A stretch of DNA of 64,000 bases from Streptomyces geranii (GCF_002954775.1 NZ_PJME01000003.1:186001-250000), one strand, 5' to 3'. Positions 21,048-29,712 are shown, counted from the stretch's first letter. The notes: generated by a model from the sequence alone, not told the origin. A program made the numbers and translations.

Positions 21048-21079
21048 GTACTTCCTGCACGACGTACTTCCTGCACGAC
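21048..21079. repeat. Two adjacent perfect 16-bp direct repeats upstream of ngcE
   Basis: GTACTTCCTGCACGAC occurs at 21048-21063 and again at 21064-21079 with no spacer. The pair ends 74 bp before the ngcE start. It could be a two-copy protein site or a recent slippage duplication. Confidence 0.85.
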
Positions 21080-21153
21080 CCAGTACGACCCGACCGCGGT
21101 GCCGGGAGGTTCCGGTTCACCGCCTGAGTCCTGGAGAAGGCGAGGACTTGAGC

Positions 21154-22644
21154 ATGGGATCCACCTCCGACGAGAGCCGCACCCCCGAGAGCACCACCCG
21201 TACCTCCCGCACCACCCCCGTGAACGGCGTGGGCCGCCGCGACCTCATCAAGCGCTCCGCAGCGCTCGGCCTGGTCTCCGTCCCCGCGATGGGCTTCCTG
21301 TCCGCCTGTGCGAGCAGCGGCGGCGGGGGCGACGAGGACAAGGCCGCCGCGGGCAAGAAGACCGCGAAGAACCCCCTGGCGGTCAACGACACCGCCCAGA
21401 TGGAGTTCGTGCTGTTCGACGGCGGTTTCGGCAAGGAGTACGCCGAGGACGCGGTCAAGATCTACGAGCAGAACTTCCCGAAGGCCAAGGTCAAGTTCTC
21501 GGCCACCCAGAAGATCCAGTCCACGCTCCAGCCCCGCTTCAACCAGGGCACCCCGCCGGACCTGATCGACAACTCCGGCGCCGAGCAGATGGACATGGGC
21601 GTCCTGGCCGGCAAGAACCAGCTCGCCGACCTCACCCCGCTCCTCGACGCCCCGTCCTACGACGACCCGGCCAAGAAGGTCCGCGACACGCTGCGGCCGG
21701 GCATCGTCGAGATGGGCCAGCTCGACGGCGACCCGGTGTGGATCATGTACTACGCCTACACGGTGTACGGCGTCTGGTACTCCCAGAAGGCCCTGGACTC
21801 GCTCGACGCCACGTACCCCGAGACGTGGGACGAGATGCTCGCGGTGTGCGAGAAGGCCAAGAAAAAGGGCATCGCCGGCTGGACCTACGCGGGCAAGTAC
21901 CCGTACTACCTGCCCTTCTCGCTCTACGCGATGATCGGCAAGGTCGGCGGCGTCGAGGTCCTGAACGCGATCGACAACCTGGAGCCGAACGCCTGGAAGG
22001 CCCCGGCCGTCAAGGCCTGTTTCGAGGCGTACTACGAGCTGTACAAGAAGGGCTACATCCTCAAGGGCACGCCCGGTCTGGACCACATCCAGTCGCAGAC
22101 CGCGTGGGCCAAGGGCAAGGCGCTCTTCATCCCCAACGGCTCCTGGGTGGAGAACGAGTCGGCGAACGTCATCCCCGCCGACTTCGATCTCGCCGTCTCC
22201 GCGCCGACCGGCATCGACAGCTCCGACAAGCTGCCGTTCGGCACGATCTGGGCCTCCGGCGGCGAGCCGTTCATCGTCCCCGCCAAGGCGAAGAACACGG
22301 CGGGCGGCATGGAGCAGCTGCGCATCATGCTCAGTGAGGCGTCCTCGAAGAACTTCACCAGCAAGGTGAAGTCGCTGACCGCGTACAACGGCGGCACCGA
22401 CGGCATCACCCTCACCCCGGGCCTCAAGTCCGGTGTGGCGGCGCTGGAGAAAGCAGGCGACAACGTAGTCAACCCGCGGCTCCAGGACTGGTACGTACAG
22501 CTCCAGAAGGAGCAGATCGGGGTCTCGGGGCTCGGCGAGATGATGGCGGGGCGGCTCACCCCGGCCGAGGCCATCAAGAAGATCCAGGCCTACGCCGACG
22601 CGACCGCGAGCGACGACTCGATCAAGCACTACAAGCACCAGTGA
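21154..22644 (+). CDS. ngcE: N,N'-diacetylchitobiose/GlcNAc ABC transporter, substrate-binding lipoprotein
   Basis: A 496-residue extracytoplasmic binding protein of an ABC sugar importer. The N-terminus combines a twin-arginine motif (Arg28-Arg29 in 'GRRDLIKRSAALG') with a lipobox ending at Cys52 ('GFLSACAS'), so it is probably Tat exported and lipid anchored. The remainder is a family 1 solute-binding fold ('FNQGTPPDLIDNSGAEQMDM', 'ALFIPNGSWVENE'). Sequence and gene order (ngcEFG then rok7B7) match SCO6005 as I recall, whose product binds chitobiose; the S. olivaceoviridis NgcE also takes GlcNAc. The ATG at 21154 follows GAGGA by 7 nt; a TTG two codons earlier is less likely. No ATPase is encoded here, so the shared MsiK ATPase probably energises it. 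Confidence 0.93.
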   Translation: MGSTSDESRTPESTTRTSRTTPVNGVGRRDLIKRSAALGLVSVPAMGFLSACASSGGGGDEDKAAAGKKTAKNPLAVNDTAQMEFVLFDGGFGKEYAEDAVKIYEQNFPKAKVKFSATQKIQSTLQPRFNQGTPPDLIDNSGAEQMDMGVLAGKNQLADLTPLLDAPSYDDPAKKVRDTLRPGIVEMGQLDGDPVWIMYYAYTVYGVWYSQKALDSLDATYPETWDEMLAVCEKAKKKGIAGWTYAGKYPYYLPFSLYAMIGKVGGVEVLNAIDNLEPNAWKAPAVKACFEAYYELYKKGYILKGTPGLDHIQSQTAWAKGKALFIPNGSWVENESANVIPADFDLAVSAPTGIDSSDKLPFGTIWASGGEPFIVPAKAKNTAGGMEQLRIMLSEASSKNFTSKVKSLTAYNGGTDGITLTPGLKSGVAALEKAGDNVVNPRLQDWYVQLQKEQIGVSGLGEMMAGRLTPAEAIKKIQAYADATASDDSIKHYKHQ

Positions 22645-22704
22645 CCGGCAGCCGATGATCTGTCACCAGTGGCGGCACCCGCGCACGGAACGGGGTCTGT
22701 GGTA

Positions 22705-23631
22705 ATGCAGCACGGCAAGTACCGCTTCATCGTGGGATTCCTGGCGGTCCCTCTGGGGCTGTACGTACTGTTCGTCGTCTGGCCGTTCATCCAGTCCATC
22801 TATTACTCGTTCACGGACTGGACCGGACTGAGCCCGGAATTCAAGATGGTCGGCCTCGACAACTACAAGAGGATGCTCGACGACGAGATCTTCTGGAAGT
22901 CGTTGCAGCACAGCCTGCTGTTCGCGTTGGTGCTGCCGCTGGTGACGATCAGTCTGGCGCTGTTCTTCGCCTTCATGATCAATGTGGGCGGGAAACGGCG
23001 CCGGGGCGGCCCGGTGATTTCCGGGGTCCGCGGTTCCTCGTTCTACAAAATCGTCTACTTCTTCCCGCAGGTGCTGTCGATCGCGATCGTCGCGCTGCTG
23101 TTCGCCTTCGCGTACAACCCGGAGAGCGGTTCGATCAACTCGCTGCTGCGCGGTATCGGGCTCGACAGCGTCCAGCCGCTGTGGCTGGGCGACCCGGACC
23201 TCGCCCTGTGGTGCGTGATGGCGGTACTGGTCTGGTCGACGGTCGGCTTCTTCGTGGTGCTGTTCTCCGCGGGCATGGCGTCCATCCCGGCCGACCTGTA
23301 CGAGGCCGCGCTGCTCGACGGTGCGGGCCGGGCCACCACGTTCTTCCGGATCACCCTGCCGCTGCTGTGGGACACCGTGCAGTCCGGCTGGGTCTACATG
23401 GGCATCCTCGCGCTGGGCGCCGAGTCGTTCGCGGTCGTCCAGATCATGACGACCGGGCCCGGCGGACCGGACTACTCGACGACCGTCATGGTCCTGTACG
23501 TCTACCAGAAGGCCTTCCGCGACGGTCAGGCCGCCTACGCAACCACCATCGGGGTCGCCCTCCTCGTCGTCACGCTGGCCTTCGCGGCCGTCGTGATGCG
23601 GCTGGGCCGGCGCGAGCGGCTGGAGTACTGA
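22705..23631 (+). CDS. ngcF: Chitobiose/GlcNAc ABC transporter permease
   Basis: A 308-residue inner-membrane permease with six predicted membrane segments, the first at about 8-28 ('FIVGFLAVPLGLYVLFVVWP'). The EAA loop that contacts the ATPase reads 'YEAALLDGAGRATTFFRITLP'-like around residues 195-215. It pairs with NgcG as a heterodimer fed by NgcE. ATG 22705 follows GGAACGGGG at good spacing; a GTG two codons upstream is an alternative. It lies 60 bp after ngcE and 5 bp before ngcG. Confidence 0.93.
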   Translation: MQHGKYRFIVGFLAVPLGLYVLFVVWPFIQSIYYSFTDWTGLSPEFKMVGLDNYKRMLDDEIFWKSLQHSLLFALVLPLVTISLALFFAFMINVGGKRRRGGPVISGVRGSSFYKIVYFFPQVLSIAIVALLFAFAYNPESGSINSLLRGIGLDSVQPLWLGDPDLALWCVMAVLVWSTVGFFVVLFSAGMASIPADLYEAALLDGAGRATTFFRITLPLLWDTVQSGWVYMGILALGAESFAVVQIMTTGPGGPDYSTTVMVLYVYQKAFRDGQAAYATTIGVALLVVTLAFAAVVMRLGRRERLEY

Positions 23632-23636
23632 CACCT

Positions 23637-24563
23637 ATGAAGACGACCGACAGCACACCGTCGGACACGGTTCCCCCGCAGGCCGGAGGCCCCGTGCGCA
23701 AGGCGGACACACCCGCGGGGGGCGAGGGGGAGAAGCGCGAGGGCAGGGTCCTCAACGTCTTCTCGCACGGCATCCTCGTCCTCTGGGCGATCATGGTCGT
23801 GATGCCGCTGCTGTGGGCGGTGATGACGTCCTTCAAGGACGACAACGCGATCTTCAGCTCGCCCTGGGCCCTGCCGGACAAGCTGCACTTCGACAACTGG
23901 GCGCGGGCCTGGACCGACGCCAACATGAGCGACTACTTCCTCAACACCATCCTGGTGGTGGGCGGTTCGCTCGTCGGCACCCTGGTGCTGGGCTCGATGG
24001 CCGCCTATGTCCTGGCCCGCTTCGACTTCCCGGGCAACCGGTTCATCTACTACCTGTTCATCGGCGGCATGAGCTTCCCGATCATGCTGGCCCTGGTCCC
24101 GCTGTTCTACGTCGTGGACAACATGGGGCTGCTGAACACGATCCACGGGCTGATCCTGGTCTACATCGCCTACTCGCTGCCGTTCACGGTCTTCTTCCTG
24201 ACCGCGTTCTTCCGGACCCTGCCGTCCTCGGTGGCGGAGGCGGCCTTCGTGGACGGCGCCTCGCACTCCCGGACCTTCTTCCAGATCATGCTGCCGATGG
24301 CCAAACCCGGCCTGATCAGCGTCGGCATCTTCAACTTCCTCGGCCAGTGGAACCAGTACATGCTGCCGACGGTGCTCAACACCGACCCCGACAAGCGGGT
24401 CCTCACCCAGGGCCTGGTGCAGCTGGCCGCCAGCCAGGGCTACAAGGGCGACTGGTCGGGACTCTTCGCCGGCCTGGTCATGGCGATGCTGCCGGTGCTG
24501 GCCGCGTACATCGTCTTCCAGCGTCAGGTGGTGGCCGGACTCACGGCGGGCGCGCTGAAATGA
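23637..24563 (+). CDS. ngcG: Chitobiose/GlcNAc ABC transporter permease
   Basis: A 308-residue MalG-type permease. A hydrophilic N-terminal tail of about 35 residues precedes six membrane segments (first at about 43-62, 'HGILVLWAIMVVMPLLWAV'). The EAA motif is 'AEAAFVDGASHSRTFFQIML' at about 200-220. It starts 5 bp after the ngcF stop and ends the operon; a 12-bp-stem terminator follows 55 bp later. The long tail is unusual among MalG-type permeases but common in streptomycete NgcG-like proteins. Confidence 0.93.
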   Translation: MKTTDSTPSDTVPPQAGGPVRKADTPAGGEGEKREGRVLNVFSHGILVLWAIMVVMPLLWAVMTSFKDDNAIFSSPWALPDKLHFDNWARAWTDANMSDYFLNTILVVGGSLVGTLVLGSMAAYVLARFDFPGNRFIYYLFIGGMSFPIMLALVPLFYVVDNMGLLNTIHGLILVYIAYSLPFTVFFLTAFFRTLPSSVAEAAFVDGASHSRTFFQIMLPMAKPGLISVGIFNFLGQWNQYMLPTVLNTDPDKRVLTQGLVQLAASQGYKGDWSGLFAGLVMAMLPVLAAYIVFQRQVVAGLTAGALK

Positions 24564-24618
24564 CCGGACCCGGGTAACCCGGACGGCGTAACCGGAACCG
24601 TCCGTTCAGCCGCCGTAC

Positions 24619-24652
24619 GCGCGCGTGCACACCGCAAACCGTGCACGCGCGC
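24619..24652. terminator. Terminator after ngcEFG
   Basis: A 12-bp perfect stem (GCGCGCGTGCAC at 24619-24630 with 24641-24652) and a 10-nt loop, 55 bp after the ngcG stop. Confidence 0.8.
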
Positions 24653-24682
24653 CGCTATGTGTACAAGACCCCGGATGCAGTT

Positions 24683-24695
24683 CAACCTCTTGACG
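24683..24695. promoter_or_regulatory. Possible Rok7B7 autoregulatory site
   Basis: TCAACCTCTTGAC matches 10 of 13 positions of the consensus I recall for Rok7B7 (TTKAMKHSTTSAV). It lies about 90 bp before rok7B7 and shares TCTTGACG-like sequence with the site before xylF. Confidence 0.4.
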
Positions 24696-24783
24696 GGAGG
24701 CGACCCTAACGGCTCAGCTTAGAGTTCACTAGTTGGACATAGACGGGGCCTCATCGAAGCGGTCCCGCGCGCAGGAGGTCGTC

Positions 24784-25983
24784 GTGGAGACTCCGGGGTC
24801 GCAGTCGTCGCTGCACCGAGCCAACCTCGAACGGGTCGTACGGGCCGTACGCCTCGCCGGGTCGCTCACGCAGGCCGAGATCGCCCGGACCACCGGTCTG
24901 TCCGCGGCCACGGTGTCCAACATCGTGCGCGAGCTGAAGGACGGCGGAACCGTCGAGGTCACGCCCACGTCGGCGGGTGGCCGAAGAGCCCGGGCGGTCT
25001 CGCTGAGCGGCGACGCCGGCATCGTGATCGGCATCGACTTCGGGCACACGCATCTGCGGGTCGCGATCGGCAACCTGGCCCACCAGGTGCTGGCCGAGGA
25101 GTCCGAGCCGCTGGACGTGGACGCCTCCGCCGCGCAGGGCTTCGACCGGGCGGAAGAGCTGGTCAGTCGCCTGATCGCAGCAACGGGGGTCGACCGTTCC
25201 AAGATCGCCGGTGTGGGCGTGGGCGTACCGGGCCCGATCGACGTGGAGTCGGGCACCCTGGGCTCCAGCGCCATCCTGCCCGGCTGGATCGGCACCAGAC
25301 CCGGCGAGGAGCTGCGCGGGCGCCTGGGCGTACCGGTGCACGTGGACAACGACGCCAACCTCGGCGCCCTCGGTGAGCTGGTCTGGGGCAGCGGCCGGGG
25401 GGTGCGCGACCTGGCGTACATCAAGGTCGCGAGCGGGGTCGGCGCCGGGCTGGTGATCAGCGGCAAGATCTACCGCGGCCCGGGTGGCACAGCGGGAGAA
25501 ATCGGGCATATTACTCTTGATGAATCCGGCCCCGTCTGCCGTTGCGGAAACCGGGGCTGCCTGGAGACCTTCGCGGCGGCGCGCTATGTGCTTCCGCTCC
25601 TCCAGTCCAGCCACGGAACCGACCTGACCATGGAAGGTGTCGTGCGGCTGGCGCGGGACGGAGACCCGGGCTGCCGTCGCGTGATCGCCGACGTCGGCCG
25701 CCACATCGGCAGTGGAGTCGCCAATCTCTGCAATCTGCTGAACCCGAGCAGGGTGGTCCTCGGTGGTGATCTCGCCGAGGCCGGTGAGCTGGTGCTCGGT
25801 CCCATCAGAGAGTCGGTCGGCCGCTATGCGATCCCCAGTGCGGCACGTCAACTGTCCGTTCTTCCAGGGGCACTTGGAGGCCGTGCGGAGGTGCTCGGAG
25901 CACTCGCCCTCGCGCTGAGCGAGATGGGTGATTCGACCCTTTTGGACGGCACGCTGAACGCAGCGACTCCTGCCTTCACCTAG
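24784..25983 (+). CDS. rok7B7: ROK-family transcriptional regulator (Rok7B7)
   Basis: A 399-residue sugar-responsive regulator. The N-terminal winged helix-turn-helix spans about 10-70 ('TQAEIARTTGLSAATVSNIV'), followed by the ROK kinase-like fold with an ATP-like phosphate motif ('GIDFGHTHLRVAIG') and the ROK zinc site (His242 in 'GEIGHITLDE'; Cys252, Cys254 and Cys259 in 'CRCGNRGC'). The GTG at 24784 follows AGGAGG by 5 nt; a TTG at 24733 lengthens the protein by 17 residues but lacks support. Position between ngcEFG and xylFGH matches SCO6008, known to influence xylose use, carbon catabolite repression and antibiotic production. Candidate sites lie before its own gene and before xylF. Confidence 0.93.
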   Translation: METPGSQSSLHRANLERVVRAVRLAGSLTQAEIARTTGLSAATVSNIVRELKDGGTVEVTPTSAGGRRARAVSLSGDAGIVIGIDFGHTHLRVAIGNLAHQVLAEESEPLDVDASAAQGFDRAEELVSRLIAATGVDRSKIAGVGVGVPGPIDVESGTLGSSAILPGWIGTRPGEELRGRLGVPVHVDNDANLGALGELVWGSGRGVRDLAYIKVASGVGAGLVISGKIYRGPGGTAGEIGHITLDESGPVCRCGNRGCLETFAAARYVLPLLQSSHGTDLTMEGVVRLARDGDPGCRRVIADVGRHIGSGVANLCNLLNPSRVVLGGDLAEAGELVLGPIRESVGRYAIPSAARQLSVLPGALGGRAEVLGALALALSEMGDSTLLDGTLNAATPAFT

Positions 25984-26017
25984 AGAACGAACAAAGCCGT
26001 TGCCAACCCGTTAAGGA

Positions 26018-26030
26018 TTTACTTCTTGAC
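26018..26030. promoter_or_regulatory. Candidate Rok7B7 operator upstream of xylF
   Basis: TTTACTTCTTGAC fits the recalled Rok7B7 consensus TTKAMKHSTTSAV at all 13 positions and lies 78 bp before xylF. The consensus is degenerate, so chance matches occur; the position makes this one credible. Confidence 0.55.
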
Positions 26031-26107
26031 GTCGCACGTGTGGCCGAGTTGACTTCCAGCCACCTCGGCCGCAGCGTTGCGGCCCTGTCAGGGAGGCACC
26101 ACCAAAA

Positions 26108-27214
26108 ATGAACGCGATGATGCGTAGAGTCGTGATCGGTACCACTGCGGTTTCCATGGCTCTCGCCGTGGCCGCCTGTGGGAAGGCCGGTGACGACAAG
26201 GACGACAGCGGGAGCACCAGCAGCTCGGGCGGCGGCGACAAGACCATCGGTCTGCTGCTCCCCGACAGCGTGACCGCTCGGTACGAGAAGTTCGACAAGC
26301 CCTTCTTCGAGGCCAAGGTCAAGGAGCTGTGCTCCGACTGCAAGGTCGAGTACGCGAACGCCGCCGGCGACGCGGCCAAGCAGGCCCAGCAGGTCAGCAC
26401 CATGATCACCAAGGGTGTCAAGGTGATCGTGGTCAGCGCCCAGGACTCCGCCGCCATCAAGTCCTCCATCCAGACGGCGGTCGACAAGGGCATCAAGGTC
26501 GTCGCGTACGACCGTCTGGCCCAGGGCCCGGTCTCCGCGTACGTCTCCTTCGACAACGTCAAGGTCGGCCAGCTCCAGGGTGAGGCCCTGCTCGCCTCCC
26601 TCGGCGCCAAGGCGACCCCGAAGGCCAAGGTCGTCATGATCAACGGTGACGACGCCGACCCGAACGCCGGTCAGTTCAAGAAGGGCGCGCACGAAGCCCT
26701 CGACGGCAAGGTCGACATCGCCTACGAGCAGTCCGGCCTGTGGAAGGACACCGTCGCCGCCGAGAAGATGTCGGCCGCCATCACGCAGCTCGGCGCCAAG
26801 AACATCGCGGGCGTCTACGCCGCGAACGACGGCATGGCCGGTGGCATCGCCAACACCCTCAAGGGCGCCGGCATCAGCGGTATCCCGCTGACCGGCCAGG
26901 ACGCGGAACTGGCGGGCATCCAGCGCATCGTCGCCGGCACCCAGTCCAGCACCGTCTACAAGGCCTTCAAGCCGGAGGCCGACGCCGCCGCCCAGATCGC
27001 GGTGAACCTGCTGGACGGCAAGAGCATCGACTCGCTCGCCACCGAGACGCTCACCAGCGGCTCCGGCGACAAGGTCCCCTCGCAGCTGCTGACCCCGGTG
27101 TCGGTCACCAAGGCCAACATCGCGGACACGGTCGTGAAGGACAAGCTCTACACGATCGCCGAGATCTGCACCGGCGAGTTCGCCGCCGCCTGCAAGACCG
27201 CGGGCCTGCAGTAG
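26108..27214 (+). CDS. xylF: Xylose ABC transporter substrate-binding lipoprotein
   Basis: A 368-residue periplasmic-type sugar-binding protein anchored as a lipoprotein: signal 'MRRVVIGTTAVSMALAVAAC' ends at Cys24. The remainder is a family 2 (ribose/xylose) binding fold, with 'TIGLLLPDSVTARYEKFD' at the first strand and 'ANDGMAGGIANTLKGAG' in the second lobe. It delivers xylose to XylH/XylG. GGGAGGC precedes the start. A long gap with an 18-bp-stem hairpin separates it from xylG, which would raise the binding protein above the other subunits. The gene matches SCO6009 by order. Xylose specificity rests on that orthology. Confidence 0.92.
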   Translation: MNAMMRRVVIGTTAVSMALAVAACGKAGDDKDDSGSTSSSGGGDKTIGLLLPDSVTARYEKFDKPFFEAKVKELCSDCKVEYANAAGDAAKQAQQVSTMITKGVKVIVVSAQDSAAIKSSIQTAVDKGIKVVAYDRLAQGPVSAYVSFDNVKVGQLQGEALLASLGAKATPKAKVVMINGDDADPNAGQFKKGAHEALDGKVDIAYEQSGLWKDTVAAEKMSAAITQLGAKNIAGVYAANDGMAGGIANTLKGAGISGIPLTGQDAELAGIQRIVAGTQSSTVYKAFKPEADAAAQIAVNLLDGKSIDSLATETLTSGSGDKVPSQLLTPVSVTKANIADTVVKDKLYTIAEICTGEFAAACKTAGLQ

Positions 27215-27295
27215 GCATCCCAGGACCGCCGGCACCGGGTGGGCGCCCCCAGGGCACCCACCCGGAGACGGCCGCCCGGCGGTCCCGCGAGACCT

Positions 27296-27347
27296 GTCCG
27301 ACGCCCGATCCGGCCTTCATACCCCGCTGCCGGATCGGGCGTCGGAC
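27296..27347. terminator. Strong hairpin between xylF and xylG (partial terminator)
   Basis: An 18-bp perfect stem (27296-27313 with 27330-27347) with a 16-nt loop, about 80 bp after xylF and 130 bp before xylG. It probably terminates part of the transcripts and protects xylF mRNA from 3' decay. Confidence 0.75.
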
Positions 27348-27475
27348 GGAACCGTTGCCATCGGCAGCGGATTCGCGCATGTTCATCTTGTAAACCAGTG
27401 CATTGCGCACATCCCTCCGCGCCTTACCCCAAGCGCGGCATCCCCGCCGGTCAGGCGGCGAAGGAGATGGTTCAC

Positions 27476-28255
27476 GTGTCCGCTACGCCCGTGTTGGCGT
27501 TGCGCGGAGTCTCCAAGCGGTTCGGTGCGGTCCAGGCCCTCACCGACGTAGAGCTGGAGGTCCACCCCGGAGAAGTGGTCGCCCTGGTGGGCGACAACGG
27601 CGCAGGAAAGTCGACCCTGGTCAAGACGATCGCGGGCGTTCACCCCATCGATGAGGGCGTCATCGAGTGGGAGGGCAACCCGGTCAGCATCAACAAGCCG
27701 CACGACGCCCAGGGACTCGGCGTCGCGACCGTCTATCAGGACCTCGCCCTGTGCGACAACCTCGATGTGGTCGGCAACCTCTACCTCGGGCGCGAGCTGC
27801 TGCGCCGCGGTGTCATCGACGAGGTGTCGATGGAGAAGAACGCCCGCGAGCTGCTGAGCACGCTCTCGATCCGCATCCCGAGCGTCCGCATCCCGATCGC
27901 CAGCCTCTCCGGCGGTCAGCGCCAGGTCGTCGCCATCGCGCGCGCCCTGATCGGCGACCCCAAGGTCGTCATCCTCGACGAGCCGACCGCCGCCCTCGGC
28001 GTCGAGCAGACCGCCCAGGTCCTCGACCTGGTCGAGCGGCTGCGCGAGCGCGACCTCGGCGTCATCCTCATCAGCCACAACATGGCCGACGTCAAGGCGG
28101 TCGCGGACACCGTCCACGTACTGCGCCTCGGCAGGAACAACGGCTCCTTCCCGGTGAAGACCACGAGCCACGAAGAGATCATCGCCGCGATCACCGGAGC
28201 CACGGACAACGCCGTGACCCGTCGTGCGGGGCGCACCACGGAGGCGGCAAAGTGA
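27476..28255 (+). CDS. xylG: Xylose ABC transporter ATP-binding protein (single domain)
   Basis: A 259-residue ATPase. Walker A is 'GDNGAGKST' (39-47), the signature 'LSGGQRQ' begins at 144, and Walker B is 'VVILDEPTAALG'. It energises XylH. Unlike E. coli XylG/RbsA-type proteins of about 500 residues with two fused ATPase domains, only one domain is present, so two copies must assemble on the permease. The GTG at 27476 has AAGGAG 9 nt upstream; the nearer ATG (27467) would abut that site. The last four bases overlap xylH (GTGA). Confidence 0.92.
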   Translation: MSATPVLALRGVSKRFGAVQALTDVELEVHPGEVVALVGDNGAGKSTLVKTIAGVHPIDEGVIEWEGNPVSINKPHDAQGLGVATVYQDLALCDNLDVVGNLYLGRELLRRGVIDEVSMEKNARELLSTLSIRIPSVRIPIASLSGGQRQVVAIARALIGDPKVVILDEPTAALGVEQTAQVLDLVERLRERDLGVILISHNMADVKAVADTVHVLRLGRNNGSFPVKTTSHEEIIAAITGATDNAVTRRAGRTTEAAK

Positions 28256-29574
28256 GCGACACGTCCAAGACCGTGAAGCCGGACCCCGGCGCGGAGCACC
28301 AGAACACGGTGGCCCCCGCGGACGACCCGACCGCGGCGGCGGTGACCGTCGTCGACCCGCGGCTGCTGGTCCGTGACGAGGGCCTCAAGGGCTACGTCAC
28401 CGAGTTCAAGCGCAAGGTGAAGGGCGGCGAGCTGGGCTCGCTGCCGGTCGTCATCGGTCTGATCGTCATCTGGACGATCTTCCAGTTCCAGAACGACCGC
28501 TTCCTCAGCGCCGAGAACCTCTCCAACATCAGCTACTACCTCTCGGCCACCGGCATGCTCGCCATCGGCCTGGTGTTCGTGCTGCTGCTCGGCGAGATCG
28601 ACCTCTCCGTCGGCTCGGTGAGCGGTCTCGCGTCCACGATCTTCGCCGTCTTCGTGGTCACCCACGGGATGAACGGCTGGCTCGCGCTGGCGCTGGCCAT
28701 CCTCACGGGCGCCGGTGTCGGCGCGCTGCACGGCTGGTTCTTCGCCAAGATCGGCGTACCCGCGTTCGTCGTCACCCTGGCAGGCTTCCTCGGCTGGAAC
28801 GGCCTGATGCTGTGGCTGCTGGGCTCCAGCGGCACCATCAACATCCCGGCCGACGAGGGCCCGGTCCAGCTGCTCGGCCAGAGCTCGTTCTTCATGGACC
28901 AGGCCATCATCGGCGCCTATCTGCTGGCCGGTCTCGGTGTCCTGTCGATGCTCGTCGGCTCCTTCGGCGAACAGCGCCGGCGCAAGGCCGCGGGCGTGCC
29001 CTTCCGGCCGACCAGCGAGATCGTCCTGCGCGTCGGCGCGCTCGCCCTGGCGACGTTCGTCTCCGCGGCCGTGCTGAACAACTACTCCGGTGTCTCCAAC
29101 GCCCTGGTGATCTTCCTCGCGGCGCTGGTGATCGTGGACTTCGTGCTGCGTCGTACGACGTACGGCCGCCAGGTCTTCGCGGTCGGCGGGGGCATCGAGG
29201 CGGCGCGCAGGGCCGGTATCAACGTGCCGATGATCCGGATCACCGTGTTCGCGATCTCCGGTGGGTTCGCGGCGATCGGCGGTATGTTCTTCGCCGGCCA
29301 GACGGCGAGCGCCACGCTGAACGCCGGTGGCGGCAACACGCTGATGCTGGCCATCGCGGCGGCGGTCATCGGTGGTACGTCGCTGTTCGGCGGGCGGGGC
29401 AACGTGTGGTCCGCGCTGCTGGGCATGCTGGTGATCCAGTCGATCCAGACGGGTCTGAACCTGCTGAACATGAACACGTCGATCCAGTACATGATCACGG
29501 GTGCGGTGCTGCTGGGCGCGGTCGTCATCGACTCGGTGTCCCGGCGGAGCCAGAAGGCCGCGGGGCGGGCCTAG
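28252..29574 (+). CDS. xylH: Xylose ABC transporter permease
   Basis: A 440-residue BPD_transp_2 family permease with about ten membrane segments beginning near residue 65 ('LPVVIGLIVIWTIFQF') after a hydrophilic tail. It contains the family motif 'LGEIDLSVGSVSGLAS' and, near the C-terminus, 'GGTSLFGGRGNVWSALLGM'. It forms the channel for the sugar delivered by XylF and uses XylG. The GTG start overlaps the xylG stop by 4 bp. Two hairpins and a dispersed repeat follow the stop. Confidence 0.93.
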   Translation: MSDTSKTVKPDPGAEHQNTVAPADDPTAAAVTVVDPRLLVRDEGLKGYVTEFKRKVKGGELGSLPVVIGLIVIWTIFQFQNDRFLSAENLSNISYYLSATGMLAIGLVFVLLLGEIDLSVGSVSGLASTIFAVFVVTHGMNGWLALALAILTGAGVGALHGWFFAKIGVPAFVVTLAGFLGWNGLMLWLLGSSGTINIPADEGPVQLLGQSSFFMDQAIIGAYLLAGLGVLSMLVGSFGEQRRRKAAGVPFRPTSEIVLRVGALALATFVSAAVLNNYSGVSNALVIFLAALVIVDFVLRRTTYGRQVFAVGGGIEAARRAGINVPMIRITVFAISGGFAAIGGMFFAGQTASATLNAGGGNTLMLAIAAAVIGGTSLFGGRGNVWSALLGMLVIQSIQTGLNLLNMNTSIQYMITGAVLLGAVVIDSVSRRSQKAAGRA

Positions 29575-29594
29575 TCGTGGTGGGGGCTGCGGTG

Positions 29595-29646
29595 GTTGGG
29601 CGGCTGCGGGCCGTCCGTGGCTTCTCGCGCAGTTCCCCGCGCCCCT
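29595..29646 (+). repeat. Dispersed intergenic repeat, copy A
   Basis: It contains the core CGCGCAGTTCCCCGCGCCCC. It lies directly downstream of xylH, and the same core occurs in related form at 46586-46645, 53352-53413 and 58998-59059. This copy is the least conserved in its outer part. Confidence 0.75.
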
Positions 29647-29673
29647 GAAAGCGGCGCCTTCGGCGTGCTTTCA
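29646..29673. terminator. First hairpin after xylH
   Basis: TGAAAGC pairs with GCTTTCA around an inner GC stem with one bulge and a TTC loop. It adjoins the repeat core and may act with the next hairpin. Confidence 0.5.
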
Positions 29674-29679
29674 AACATT

Positions 29680-29712
29680 TGTGCCCGGTGTCGCCAAGCG
29701 ACACCGGGCACA
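29680..29712. terminator. Terminator after xylFGH
   Basis: A 15-bp perfect stem (29680-29694 with 29698-29712) with a CAA loop, about 105 bp after xylH and 144 bp before dxs. Confidence 0.85.

Larger units (their letters stand above)
20721..21153. other. 433-bp divergent regulatory region between GH92 and ngcE
   Basis: I see no credible gene here. It contains a DasR-like site (20911-20926), a TTGACG hexamer at 20902-20907 and a tandem 16-bp direct repeat (21048-21079). Base composition is somewhat less GC rich than the genes. The ngcE promoter must lie here. Confidence 0.7.
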
